From Spirochaetia bacterium (lineage in GTDB: Bacteria; Spirochaetota; Spirochaetia; Sphaerochaetales; Sphaerochaetaceae), in contig RZYO01000019.1 in the NCBI GenBank assembly GCA_009930325.1, forward strand, positions 1-33,230: a stretch of 33,230 nt of DNA, in the 5' to 3' direction. The translations under genes and the position numbers were made by a program. Positions 9,054 through 16,603 of this stretch are shown one piece after another (the first letter of the stretch is position 1; each line of letters opens with the position of its first letter). The notes under the pieces were generated by a model that searched no databases, was not told where the DNA came from, and was given only the letters and a program-made list of their open reading frames with translations.

Positions 9054-10013
9054 ATGAATATAGCAATTGACGTTGTTTTAACAATGATTATTTTGATAAG
9101 TATTGGGTTTTTTATTTATGATAAGCCTTGGGCTGGTGATAAAGCAATTACATTAATCAGTAAACTATTAATAAATGTAAGTTTACCTTGTATGCTTCTA
9201 TATAATATGGTTAATTCTGTAACACATGATCAACTAATTTCATTTGGAGCTTTATTGCCTCTAACAATTTTATTATTGGTTATTCTTTATTATTTTTCTT
9301 TTTTTGTTGCTAAACTTTTTAAAGTTAGAAAAGGCCGTCAATGGACTTTTGCAATGATGGGGAGTGTTTCAAACTCTATTTTTTTAGGTTTACCTGTTTG
9401 CACAATGATTTTTGGAATGGAGAGTGTCCCTTTAGTAATGCTTGGTTTTATTTCAGGAAGCATGGTCTCTCTTTCTATTGGAATATATGGAATTATTCAA
9501 GATGCTTCATATTTAGGTGTAAATAATGCACATTTAAATGTATTGACTCAATTAAAAAATATGTTTCTTAATCCTATAATGGTATCATTATTATTAGGGT
9601 TATCATTTAATTTGTTAAATATAAAATACTTTCCAAGTTTAAATACATCTTTAGGCTATGTCTCTAATATGACAACACCACTTTCATTAATATTTATTGG
9701 TATGTATATTAAAACAATGAAACTTAAAGAATTTGCACCTGATAAAGATACAGTAATCGTTTTATTAATAAGATTTATTATTGCTCCTATTTTTGCATAT
9801 GGTTTTTATATTCTTTTTGTAAAATTTGGCTTGTATATAGATCAATATGCTATTAATGTTTTAGTAGTTCAGATTGCTTGTTGTGTTTTAACAATGACAT
9901 CTATCTTTGCAATTGAATATAAGGCTGATGGAAAATTTGCAACAAAAACTGTTGCTTTAAGTAATATTGTATTTCTATTCTTTCTTCCAATTTATATAAT
10001 ATTACTATCTTAA
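9054..10013 (+). CDS. AEC-family transporter (auxin efflux carrier-like)
   Basis: This is a hydrophobic 319-residue protein with about ten TM helices. Features of the AEC family are LLINVSLPCMLLYNMV in the first third, GSVSNSIFLGLPVCTMIFG in the middle and FAIEYKADGKFATKTVALSNIVF near the end; the Asn-Pro type breaks lie in two inverted five-helix halves. Bacterial members move carboxylates such as malate or malonate, and many have no known substrate. I chose ATG 9054 because AAGGA lies 8 bases upstream and the protein then has normal family length. An upstream ATG at 9006 has no ribosome site and adds 16 atypical residues. It is followed 16 bases later by the flavodoxin-like gene, so the two probably share a message. 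Confidence 0.85.
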   Translation: MNIAIDVVLTMIILISIGFFIYDKPWAGDKAITLISKLLINVSLPCMLLYNMVNSVTHDQLISFGALLPLTILLLVILYYFSFFVAKLFKVRKGRQWTFAMMGSVSNSIFLGLPVCTMIFGMESVPLVMLGFISGSMVSLSIGIYGIIQDASYLGVNNAHLNVLTQLKNMFLNPIMVSLLLGLSFNLLNIKYFPSLNTSLGYVSNMTTPLSLIFIGMYIKTMKLKEFAPDKDTVIVLLIRFIIAPIFAYGFYILFVKFGLYIDQYAINVLVVQIACCVLTMTSIFAIEYKADGKFATKTVALSNIVFLFFLPIYIILLS

Positions 10014-10029
10014 TTTATGAGGTATATTA

Positions 10030-10728
10030 ATGACTGTTCTAATAATTCATTCTTCTCCTAGATCTAATGGTTGCTCCTCAAATATTGCAAAAAATATTGC
10101 GTCCTCTCTAAAATATGATAAATTAATAGAAATAAATTTACATAAAGAAGATCTTCCATATTGTGCGGGCTGCTTAAATTGTGTGAGAAAAGGAATTGAA
10201 TATTGTCCTCATAGTGAGCAAACACTGTCATTTAGAGATAAAATGCTAAAATCTGATATTATTATTGTTGCTGCTCCAGTATATATAATGCATATGAGTG
10301 GTCAATTAAAAACGATGTTAGATCATTATCCTTCTTTATTTATGATACATAGACCTGAAAAAAACATGTTTAATAAGTCAGTAATTATTATTGCTACTGC
10401 AGCGGGCGGGGGAGCAAAACAAACTGTTAAAGAAATTAAAGGATGTTTTAATTATTTCGGTGTATCAAAAGTATATAAATTACCATTAAATGTTCAAGCT
10501 GAGCAATACAAAAGTATTACTGCTGAAAAGAAAGCCGAAATCGAAAAAAAATCAAATAAATTAATTAAAAAAGTTAATAAAAATATTAATAAAAAGAAGA
10601 CCTTAATAAAAGTTAAATTTTATTTTTACCTCTTTAGAATGGTTATAAAAAAAGGTGCGGGGTTTGATTCAGATTATAAGTACTGGACAGATATGGGTTG
10701 GTATTCAAAAGAGAGACCTTGGAAATAG
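10030..10728 (+). CDS. Flavodoxin-like NAD(P)H-dependent oxidoreductase
   Basis: This 232-residue protein has a flavodoxin fold. The first strand and FMN phosphate loop are at residues 2-20 (VLIIHSSPRSNGCSSN). A Cys cluster C45-x2-C48-x2-C51 plus C59 follows, as in the WrbA/iron-sulfur flavoprotein-like NADPH-dependent FMN reductase group. AAPVYIMHMSGQLKTMLDH at about 95-113 is the second flavin-binding loop. Beyond residue ~165 it has a basic, Lys-rich helical tail and a C-terminal region with Tyr/Trp (YKYWTDMGWY), somewhat longer than minimal family members. It may transfer electrons to an unknown acceptor. Its link to the flanking transporters is only positional. Confidence 0.82.
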   Translation: MTVLIIHSSPRSNGCSSNIAKNIASSLKYDKLIEINLHKEDLPYCAGCLNCVRKGIEYCPHSEQTLSFRDKMLKSDIIIVAAPVYIMHMSGQLKTMLDHYPSLFMIHRPEKNMFNKSVIIIATAAGGGAKQTVKEIKGCFNYFGVSKVYKLPLNVQAEQYKSITAEKKAEIEKKSNKLIKKVNKNINKKKTLIKVKFYFYLFRMVIKKGAGFDSDYKYWTDMGWYSKERPWK

Positions 10729-10789
10729 TTTATAATATTTTTCTTTATTAAAATATTTTATATGGTAAAATGATTTAAAAGGAAAAATT

Positions 10790-12151
10790 ATGGATAATAA
10801 TAATAATGAAGTTAAGTTCGTTGAGAAAATAACTTATAGTACAGGTATTTTAGGTCAGAATTTAATATACAACATGATGGCTATGTATATTCTTTTCTAT
10901 TTTACAGATATTTTATCAATACCAGCCTCTATAGCAAGTGTAATTATAATTATTGCAAGTTTATGGGATGCTGTAAATGACCCTATTATGGGTATGATTG
11001 CAGACAATACTAGATCTAGATGGGGAAAGTTTAGACCCTATCTTATTTTTGGTTCATTTTTAATTGGAATAATAACTATTCTTTGTTTTTCAAATGTATC
11101 CTCTTCATTAAATATTAAAATAGCATATGCTGCAATAACGTATATATTATGGGGAATGATTTTTACATCCTGTGATATCCCAATTTGGGCACTCTCTTCA
11201 GTTGTATCATCAAAATCAAAAGAAAGAGACCAACAAATAACTTTTGGAAAAGTTGGAGCAACTATTGGTGTTGTAATTTCTTCTGTATTATCAGTTCCAA
11301 TACTTAATTTATTTGGTGGAGAAAGAGCTTCAAAAGCTTATTTTTATCTTGCAATTATTTTTGCTGGAGTAGGTTGTATATTAATGTTTTTTACAGGAAT
11401 TTTCTCAAGGGAGAGAATTAAACCTAATGTTAATAAAATTTCTTTTAAAGAGAATATAAAAACAATAATTTTTAATAAACCCTTATTACTTTTAATGATA
11501 GCCTTATTTATAGTTAATTTTATAAATAGTATAAGACAAAGTGTTCAAATATATTTTGCTGTATATACTTGGGGTAATGCAAACTATATGACTTTAATTG
11601 GCTTGTCATTAGTAATTGGAATGTTATTTGGAATGATAATTTCTCCTTTCTTATTAAGTAAATTTAAAAAAAGAAATGTTTATTTTATCACATGTATTTG
11701 TGCTTGTATTGTAAGTGCAGCTCCATATTTTATTGATTATTCAAATGTAACATTAGGATTAATTTTAATTGGATTATCCTTTTTATTCAGTGGAATTGCT
11801 ATGATAATTACAACTAGTATGTTAGTTGATACAATTGATTATGCTGAAGTTCAAAATAATTTTAGATCAGAAGGTATTGTTTTTTCAATGAATACCTTTT
11901 TAACAAAATTAGGAGCTACAATTTCAAGATTAATTCTTGGAGTTAGTTTAGTTGTATTAAAATATGTAGAAAATGCTCCTAGAACTCCTCGTCTACAATC
12001 AGGTTTTAGCTTTATGGTTTATATAATTCCAGCAATTGCTTTTTTATTAGCAATTATTCCTATATATTTCTATAAATTAGATGAGGTAGAGTTAAAGAAA
12101 ATAAAATCAATTTTAGAAAATAGGAGAGTGGAAGATGGATCAAATGCTTAG
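10790..12151 (+). CDS. GPH-family sugar:cation symporter
   Basis: This 453-residue, 12-helix transporter is of the glycoside-pentoside-hexuronide family (MelB/GusB/XynP-like). The first helices read KITYSTGILGQNLIY and FYFTDILSIPAS. The cytoplasmic signature D-x-x-x-DP-x-M-G-x-x-A-D (WDAVNDPIMGMIADNTRSRWGKFRPY) lies at about residues 63-88, where acidic residues form the cation site in MelB. The ribosome site AAAGGA precedes the ATG. Its end overlaps the following PIG-L deacetylase gene by 17 bases, so the two are probably translated together and act on the same compound, plausibly an N-acetylated sugar. The substrate itself is not predictable. Confidence 0.9.
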   Translation: MDNNNNEVKFVEKITYSTGILGQNLIYNMMAMYILFYFTDILSIPASIASVIIIIASLWDAVNDPIMGMIADNTRSRWGKFRPYLIFGSFLIGIITILCFSNVSSSLNIKIAYAAITYILWGMIFTSCDIPIWALSSVVSSKSKERDQQITFGKVGATIGVVISSVLSVPILNLFGGERASKAYFYLAIIFAGVGCILMFFTGIFSRERIKPNVNKISFKENIKTIIFNKPLLLLMIALFIVNFINSIRQSVQIYFAVYTWGNANYMTLIGLSLVIGMLFGMIISPFLLSKFKKRNVYFITCICACIVSAAPYFIDYSNVTLGLILIGLSFLFSGIAMIITTSMLVDTIDYAEVQNNFRSEGIVFSMNTFLTKLGATISRLILGVSLVVLKYVENAPRTPRLQSGFSFMVYIIPAIAFLLAIIPIYFYKLDEVELKKIKSILENRRVEDGSNA

Positions 12152-12887
12152 TCAATTATTTCAAGCACCAAAACTTGATGATGCAAAATGTGTATTATGT
12201 GTTCAACCTCATAGTGATGATAATGAAATTGGTATGGGAGCAACAATAAAAAAACTTGCAGATATGGGATGTGAAATTCATTATTTAACTGTTACTGATG
12301 GAAGATTAGGAACTGAAGATGTTAATCAAGATTTAAATGAATTAGTAAAAATAAGAAGAGAAGAAGCTATTAATGCAGCAAAAATATTAGGTGTTAATAA
12401 TTTTCATTTTTTTGATTATAAAGATGGTAGTTTAAAAGATACTAGAGAATTAAGTTATAAAATTTCTGAATTAATAAGAACTATTAAATCAGATTATGTA
12501 TTTGTTTGTGATCCAAATAATAAATATGAAGCTCATTTAGATCATATAATTGTTGGACAAGCTGTTTCTCAAGCGGTATTAAGTAGTTCATTAGCTTATT
12601 ACCCTGAAGATACAAAAACAAGCCCTTTTGAAGTTAGTGCAATTGGATATTATTTTACATCAGCTCCAAACACATTTATTGATATAAGTAATGAAGTGAG
12701 TTATCAATTTGATGCTATGGAAGTTCATAAATCACAATTCAATGATCAATTATTATATTTATTTAAGAGTTATTTATTAAATCAATACAAAGAATATGCA
12801 AAAGATAGTGAGAACGAACTTTCTCAGGGTTTAAAATTATTAAGACCTCTACATTTGCACTGTATAATTGAAGCAAGCAATATTTAA
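12135..12887 (+). CDS. PIG-L/LmbE-family N-acetyl-sugar deacetylase
   Basis: This 250-residue zinc-dependent deacetylase is of the LmbE/PIG-L superfamily. The first metal motif is P25-H-S-D-D29-N-E (family PHPDDE/PHxDD), and the second is H134-L-D-H137. D28/D29 would serve as base and metal ligand, with H26 and H137 as the other zinc ligands. These enzymes remove acetyl from GlcNAc-containing glycans, lipids or thiols. There is no signal peptide, so it acts in the cytoplasm. AGGAG within the upstream symporter gene, about 8 bases before the ATG, serves as ribosome site, and overlap with the symporter suggests deacetylation of an imported N-acetyl sugar. It ends before a terminator shared with the converging transporter gene. 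Confidence 0.88.
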   Translation: MDQMLSQLFQAPKLDDAKCVLCVQPHSDDNEIGMGATIKKLADMGCEIHYLTVTDGRLGTEDVNQDLNELVKIRREEAINAAKILGVNNFHFFDYKDGSLKDTRELSYKISELIRTIKSDYVFVCDPNNKYEAHLDHIIVGQAVSQAVLSSSLAYYPEDTKTSPFEVSAIGYYFTSAPNTFIDISNEVSYQFDAMEVHKSQFNDQLLYLFKSYLLNQYKEYAKDSENELSQGLKLLRPLHLHCIIEASNI

Positions 12888-12917
12888 ATTAAATAATTTA
12901 AGATTATTATATGTTTT

Positions 12918-12960
12918 AAAAAAGCCTCCTTATAGAATAATTTCTACTTTGGAGGCTTTT
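12918..12960. terminator. Bidirectional terminator between convergent genes
   Basis: AAAAAAGCCTCC (12918-12929) pairs with GGAGGCTTTT (12951-12960), giving a GC-containing stem with A-run on the left and T-run on the right. It can therefore stop transcription from the deacetylase gene (plus) and from the transporter gene (minus), whose stops lie at 12887 and 12988. Confidence 0.85.
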
Positions 12961-12987
12961 AAAATAAATATAAAGAATATAATTAAA

Positions 12988-14319
12988 TTAATTTTCTAAA
13001 CAAATTTTTAAAATACGTTGTTCATTATATCTGGTTAATGCAATACAGGCTAATACACAAAGAACCGCAGCACTAATTGAAGCTAATCTATAACCCATTA
13101 CACCTTGAGCAGCAAAACCTGTAAAAATTAACATTGCAAAAGATTGCCCTAACTTAAAAGCAAAAGTTCTTGCTGCAAAAAACATCCCATTTCTATTTTG
13201 CTTTGTATTAATTTCATCTTCTTGTGCTACATCAGCAACCATTGCTTGAGGTAATATTCCTAGTATTGCCATTGAAACAGAAGCTATTGCGACAATTAAA
13301 ACACCCCAACTTAAACCTCCAAATCCGATAATACCAGAGAATGCGGTCAACATATAATCTATTGCAAAAAGAAGGAATGCAAACATAACCATTCGTTTTT
13401 TACCAAATTTAGGAGCCAAAATATTTACAAAAGGATACCATAACAGGGAGAGTGCGGTCATCAAAACAAATAATGTAGCACTATGACTTTCTTGTAAGCC
13501 CATTAATGAAACAACAAAGAAGGGTAATCCTGTTTGGAATATTGTTAAGGCAGTAAAATATAGTACATCACTATAAACAAAGCTTCTAAAATCTTTATTT
13601 TTGAATGTTAATTTTAGAGATTGGAAAGCATTTTCACTACTTGGTTCTACTTGTTTTAATTTTCTTTCATCTATGAAAAATGTTGGAATTAACATTAATA
13701 TACAAGCAATAACAGAAAGAGAACCAAAGGTTATTCTCATAGCTGTAACTCTATCAACACTTTGAGCTAGTATATTCCAAATAACTGGAGCGACATAAGC
13801 CAATGAAGTACCAACAATAAATGTTAAAGAAATAGCTGTGCTAACAGCAATTCTACTTTTTTGATCATGTCCAATTACAGGGATTAATGCGTTGTATGGG
13901 GTACAATAAATAGTCATACAAAGATAAAAACCCATTAATGTAATAAAAAGCCAGAATGTATTTATATTAGAAATTGCATTTTTAGGAGCAAAGAATACTA
14001 AAGTAGTAACTATAGAAAAAGGAATTGCAATTTTTTTCATAAATGGAATTCTTCTTCCTTTTGGATTTTGTGATCTATCACTTAAATTTGCAATTAAAGG
14101 ATCAGTGAAAGCATCAAATATTCTTCCTATAAAAGTAATTAATCCAATAATAGTGATTACTCTAAAAAGGACATTACCTTGTTGAATAAATAAAGTTTGA
14201 CCCGCAAGAATTGATTCTTGTGATGGTTGATAAAAATATACAAGCCAGTTTGAAATAATCCCAGCGAGCATAGCCCAACCCATTTGCCCTAGGGCGAATA
14301 TCCAGATAGTAGGTGTCAT
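12988..14319 (-). CDS. GPH/MFS-type sugar transporter in TetR unit
   Basis: This is a 443-residue, 12-helix transporter. It has the GPH/MFS_2 pattern GRIFDAFTDPLIANLSDRS early on, followed by GRRIPFMKK, and YCTPYNALIP in the fourth helix region. I set the start at 14319 because AAGGAGATATA immediately precedes that ATG and gives a normal N-terminus (MTPTIWIFALGQMGWAM); an ATG at 14337 lies inside the TetR gene without a ribosome site. The ATG overlaps the TetR stop as TAATG, so the two are coupled. Its gene partner across the divergent operator is a GT-B protein. It could import the sugar precursor or export a product. The exact substrate is unknown. Confidence 0.85.
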   Translation of the reverse strand: MTPTIWIFALGQMGWAMLAGIISNWLVYFYQPSQESILAGQTLFIQQGNVLFRVITIIGLITFIGRIFDAFTDPLIANLSDRSQNPKGRRIPFMKKIAIPFSIVTTLVFFAPKNAISNINTFWLFITLMGFYLCMTIYCTPYNALIPVIGHDQKSRIAVSTAISLTFIVGTSLAYVAPVIWNILAQSVDRVTAMRITFGSLSVIACILMLIPTFFIDERKLKQVEPSSENAFQSLKLTFKNKDFRSFVYSDVLYFTALTIFQTGLPFFVVSLMGLQESHSATLFVLMTALSLLWYPFVNILAPKFGKKRMVMFAFLLFAIDYMLTAFSGIIGFGGLSWGVLIVAIASVSMAILGILPQAMVADVAQEDEINTKQNRNGMFFAARTFAFKLGQSFAMLIFTGFAAQGVMGYRLASISAAVLCVLACIALTRYNEQRILKICLEN

Positions 14320-14975
14320 TATATCTCCTTTTTGCAATAATATATTGCCACATTTATTTGCATTTTTAATTTTTGCTCAGTGTTAATCAAAGAATCCAAT
14401 GGAATCAAAGAAGGACTTACAGTTCCTTTTATACATGTTTGTAAAAGTGATGAAGAAATTGAATAATAAAAAGAATCAAAATCAATATTATCTCTAAATG
14501 TTTTATCTTCTAATCCTTTTTGATATATCCTTTTTGCTATTATGTAAAAGGATTTAAACATTCTATTATATGAATCTTCAATATCATTATCCATTTTATT
14601 AAAAGTAATGAAATTATCAAACTCAGATAGAAATTTTAAGAACTTTTTATTTTCTTTATAAAATACAATGTATTTATTTAATAATTCTTCAAATTCAATT
14701 ATTGCAGGCTTATCTAAAAATTGGATTGAATTTACTTCAGGGATTAAATTTTCTATAATTTTATTCAAATTATAAATTGCACATTTACATACTAAAGTTT
14801 TTTTGTTTTTAAAATATCTGTATAAAGAGGCTACTCCGATATTTGATTTTTCAGCTATTTCATTAAAGGTTACTTTTTGAATTCCTTTTTCACTCATTAA
14901 AAGCAAAGTTTCTTCAAATATTTTTTCTAAATTTTTTTCTTTATATTTTTCTACAGTTGTTGAAAAATTATCCAT
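14319..14975 (-). CDS. TetR-family regulator of divergent unit
   Basis: This is a 218-residue TetR-type regulator. The N-terminal HTH spans about residues 15-62 (EKIFEETLLLMSEKGIQKVTF, then NEIAEKSNIGVASLYRYFKNKKTL, which has the family's recognition helix and YxYFKNK ending). The rest is helical and variable, forming the ligand/dimer domain. An AGGAG site lies 7 bases before the ATG. It heads a two-gene operon with the transporter at 12988-14319. Two tandem palindromes at 14996-15032 lie between it and the GT-B gene and are the obvious operators. It should repress both directions until a ligand, perhaps a lipid or sugar linked to these genes, binds. Confidence 0.9.
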   Translation of the reverse strand: MDNFSTTVEKYKEKNLEKIFEETLLLMSEKGIQKVTFNEIAEKSNIGVASLYRYFKNKKTLVCKCAIYNLNKIIENLIPEVNSIQFLDKPAIIEFEELLNKYIVFYKENKKFLKFLSEFDNFITFNKMDNDIEDSYNRMFKSFYIIAKRIYQKGLEDKTFRDNIDFDSFYYSISSSLLQTCIKGTVSPSLIPLDSLINTEQKLKMQINVAIYYCKKEI

Positions 14976-14995
14976 TGACAGCTCCTAATTTGTAA

Positions 14996-15012
14996 TGATA
15001 GTATTACTATCA
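14996..15012. promoter_or_regulatory. TetR operator O1
   Basis: TGATAGTATTACTATCA is a perfect 17-bp palindrome with single central base. It differs from the second copy at 15016-15032 only at that centre. Its placement between the divergent TetR and GT-B genes, at TetR-operator size, supports the call. Confidence 0.8.
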
Positions 15013-15015
15013 CAA

Positions 15016-15032
15016 TGATAGTAATACTATCA
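15016..15032. promoter_or_regulatory. TetR operator O2
   Basis: TGATAGTAATACTATCA is the second 17-bp palindrome, 20 bp centre to centre from the first (about two helical turns, so the same DNA face). Symmetry extends two bases on each side (15014-15034). It covers the -10 of the minus-strand TetR promoter and a possible plus-strand -10 (TATCAT, 15028-15033). Confidence 0.8.
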
Positions 15033-15052
15033 TTAGAATTTTAGTTTGTCAA
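15024..15052 (-). promoter_or_regulatory. TetR-operon promoter
   Basis: On the minus strand, a perfect -35 TTGACA (15052 to 15047), a 17-bp spacer and -10 TAGTAT (15029 to 15024) lie about 50 bases from the TetR ATG. The -10 lies within operator O2, giving a direct repression mechanism. Confidence 0.6.
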
Positions 15053-15072
15053 AATATATTTTAGGAGTAAAT

Positions 15073-16455
15073 ATGGAAATTTTTTCTAACCCAATAAAAA
15101 AGAAAGATGAAAAAAAAGCAATTAAGACTTATAAAAATAATAAGAAGAAATTTGGAGATGATTCTAAATCTATATATCATTTAGGTCTTGATAGAAATCC
15201 TATTTTAGACAAGCTAGGAACTTTAAAATTAATTGAAAGCAATGATTCTTTGAATTTAGATGTAAAAAATCCTGTTGTAATTGGAAATATAAGAATGGGA
15301 TATGGACATTATAGGATAGCAATGGCAATGTGTAGTGCTGCTAAATATTTAAATAAAACACCTCTTTGGATGGATTTAGCTTCATTTGAAAATACAACTT
15401 GTTCAAAATTAATTAAACATCAAAATGAATTATATTCTATGGGCTCACGATGGTCACAAAAGTATCCTTTATTTAACAAATTTTATTGGGAACCCTTAAA
15501 TAGTGTTGGATTTGCAAAATTAAGCTACAATGCTATAGATTTAGAAAATGCAAAATTGATGACTCCAATTTTCAATGATTTACCAAAAGATATTCCTTTT
15601 GTAGGAACACATTCATGGACAGCACAAGCGGCTAATGAAGCTAATTTAACTAAAGTTATTAATGCTATTCCAGATAACTGGCCTATGGCTTTGCATTTTG
15701 CTCCCGGAGCATTACATACAGTTCAAACTAATTCTTCTTATTGGGGTTATAGAACTTTAAGAAATATGGGTGGTGATGGTATTCATAACTTAAGTGAATC
15801 AGATATTAAAATGGTTGGTCATTATGTAGACCATGAATTAGTTTCGAATATTGATGTAGATTGTAATAGAAGAATAAAAAGTGCCAAAAACTGTGAAAAA
15901 TTAATCGTATTGTTAACAATAGGAGGTGCTGGGGCACAAGAGTCTTTATATAATAATATAATTAATTATCTACGTGATAAAGCTATTGTTCTTGTTAATG
16001 TTGGTGATCATAAAACAGTTTTTGATAATATGAGAGATAAATTTAAATCAGCAAAAGTTCATGAAGGTGTTTCTGATATTGATAAATTGAATTTGAGTGA
16101 AGGCATTCATTTGTTTTATGATTCTGATATTTTTAGTGCTGTATATAATACCAATATATTAATGAGAATGTCTGATTTATTAATCACTAAACCAAGCGAA
16201 CTATCTTTTTATCCTATTCCAAAATTAATGTTAAAGAGAGTCGGTGGCCATGAAAAATGGGGTGCTGTTCATGCTAGTGAAATTGGTGATGGTACTTATG
16301 AGTGTGAAACAGAAAATCAAACTCTTAATATGTTAAAATTATTAATTGAAAACCCAGAATCAAGAATTATCATGAATAACTCTATTATTGAAGCTAATAA
16401 AATAGGGATTTATGATGGAGCTTATAAAGTAATTGAAGCGGCTTTTAATAGATAA
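15073..16455 (+). CDS. Putative GT-B glycosyltransferase (MGDG synthase/MurG-like)
   Basis: This 460-residue cytoplasmic protein has no signal peptide or TM helix. After a Lys-rich N-terminus, a first Rossmann-like block reads VVIGNIRMGYGHYRIAMAM at about residues 75-93. It resembles the G-x-G-H loop of diacylglycerol glycosyltransferases and MurG. The second half begins LIVLLTIGGAGAQESLYNN at about 283-301, like the GGS-x-GA donor-domain loop. LLITKPSELSFYPIPKLML then matches the donor-side segment, followed by GGHEKWGAVHASE. I chose ATG 15073 because AGGAG is 5 bases upstream; an upstream TTG at 15046 sits in the TetR promoter -35. It may glycosylate a lipid or other acceptor. No specific family name is certain, and the function is an inference from fold motifs. 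It is controlled by the divergent TetR. Confidence 0.6.
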   Translation: MEIFSNPIKKKDEKKAIKTYKNNKKKFGDDSKSIYHLGLDRNPILDKLGTLKLIESNDSLNLDVKNPVVIGNIRMGYGHYRIAMAMCSAAKYLNKTPLWMDLASFENTTCSKLIKHQNELYSMGSRWSQKYPLFNKFYWEPLNSVGFAKLSYNAIDLENAKLMTPIFNDLPKDIPFVGTHSWTAQAANEANLTKVINAIPDNWPMALHFAPGALHTVQTNSSYWGYRTLRNMGGDGIHNLSESDIKMVGHYVDHELVSNIDVDCNRRIKSAKNCEKLIVLLTIGGAGAQESLYNNIINYLRDKAIVLVNVGDHKTVFDNMRDKFKSAKVHEGVSDIDKLNLSEGIHLFYDSDIFSAVYNTNILMRMSDLLITKPSELSFYPIPKLMLKRVGGHEKWGAVHASEIGDGTYECETENQTLNMLKLLIENPESRIIMNNSIIEANKIGIYDGAYKVIEAAFNR

Positions 16456-16481
16456 AAAGTTTTCTTTTTTAATATTAAATT

Positions 16482-16515
16482 AACTTGTTGTTTATATAAG
16501 CAGCAAGTTTTTTTT
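16482..16515 (+). terminator. Terminator after GT-B gene
   Basis: AACTTGTTG (16482-16490) pairs with CAGCAAGTT (16501-16509) with one G-T wobble, followed by a T-run. It lies 26 bases past the GT-B stop. Confidence 0.8.
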
Positions 16516-16524
16516 AACTATTTA

Positions 16525-16570
16525 AATCTTAATTCACTTTTTTCTAATAATTTCTAAATAAATTAAGATT
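16525..16570. repeat. 10-bp inverted repeat upstream of alkaline phosphatase
   Basis: AATCTTAATT (16525-16534) and AATTAAGATT (16561-16570) form a perfect 10-bp inverted repeat 36 bp centre to centre, in the promoter region of the phosphatase gene. It could be a paired regulator site or a leader hairpin. No known Pho-box consensus is recognisable. Confidence 0.4.
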
Positions 16571-16603
16571 ACTTTTTAGTAAATTTAATTTAGGAGAAAT
16601 CTA

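Noticed and set aside
15046-15072. TTG start for the GT-B protein
   Set aside because: It lies across the minus-strand -35 (TTGACA complement) and lacks a ribosome site; ATG 15073 has AGGAG.
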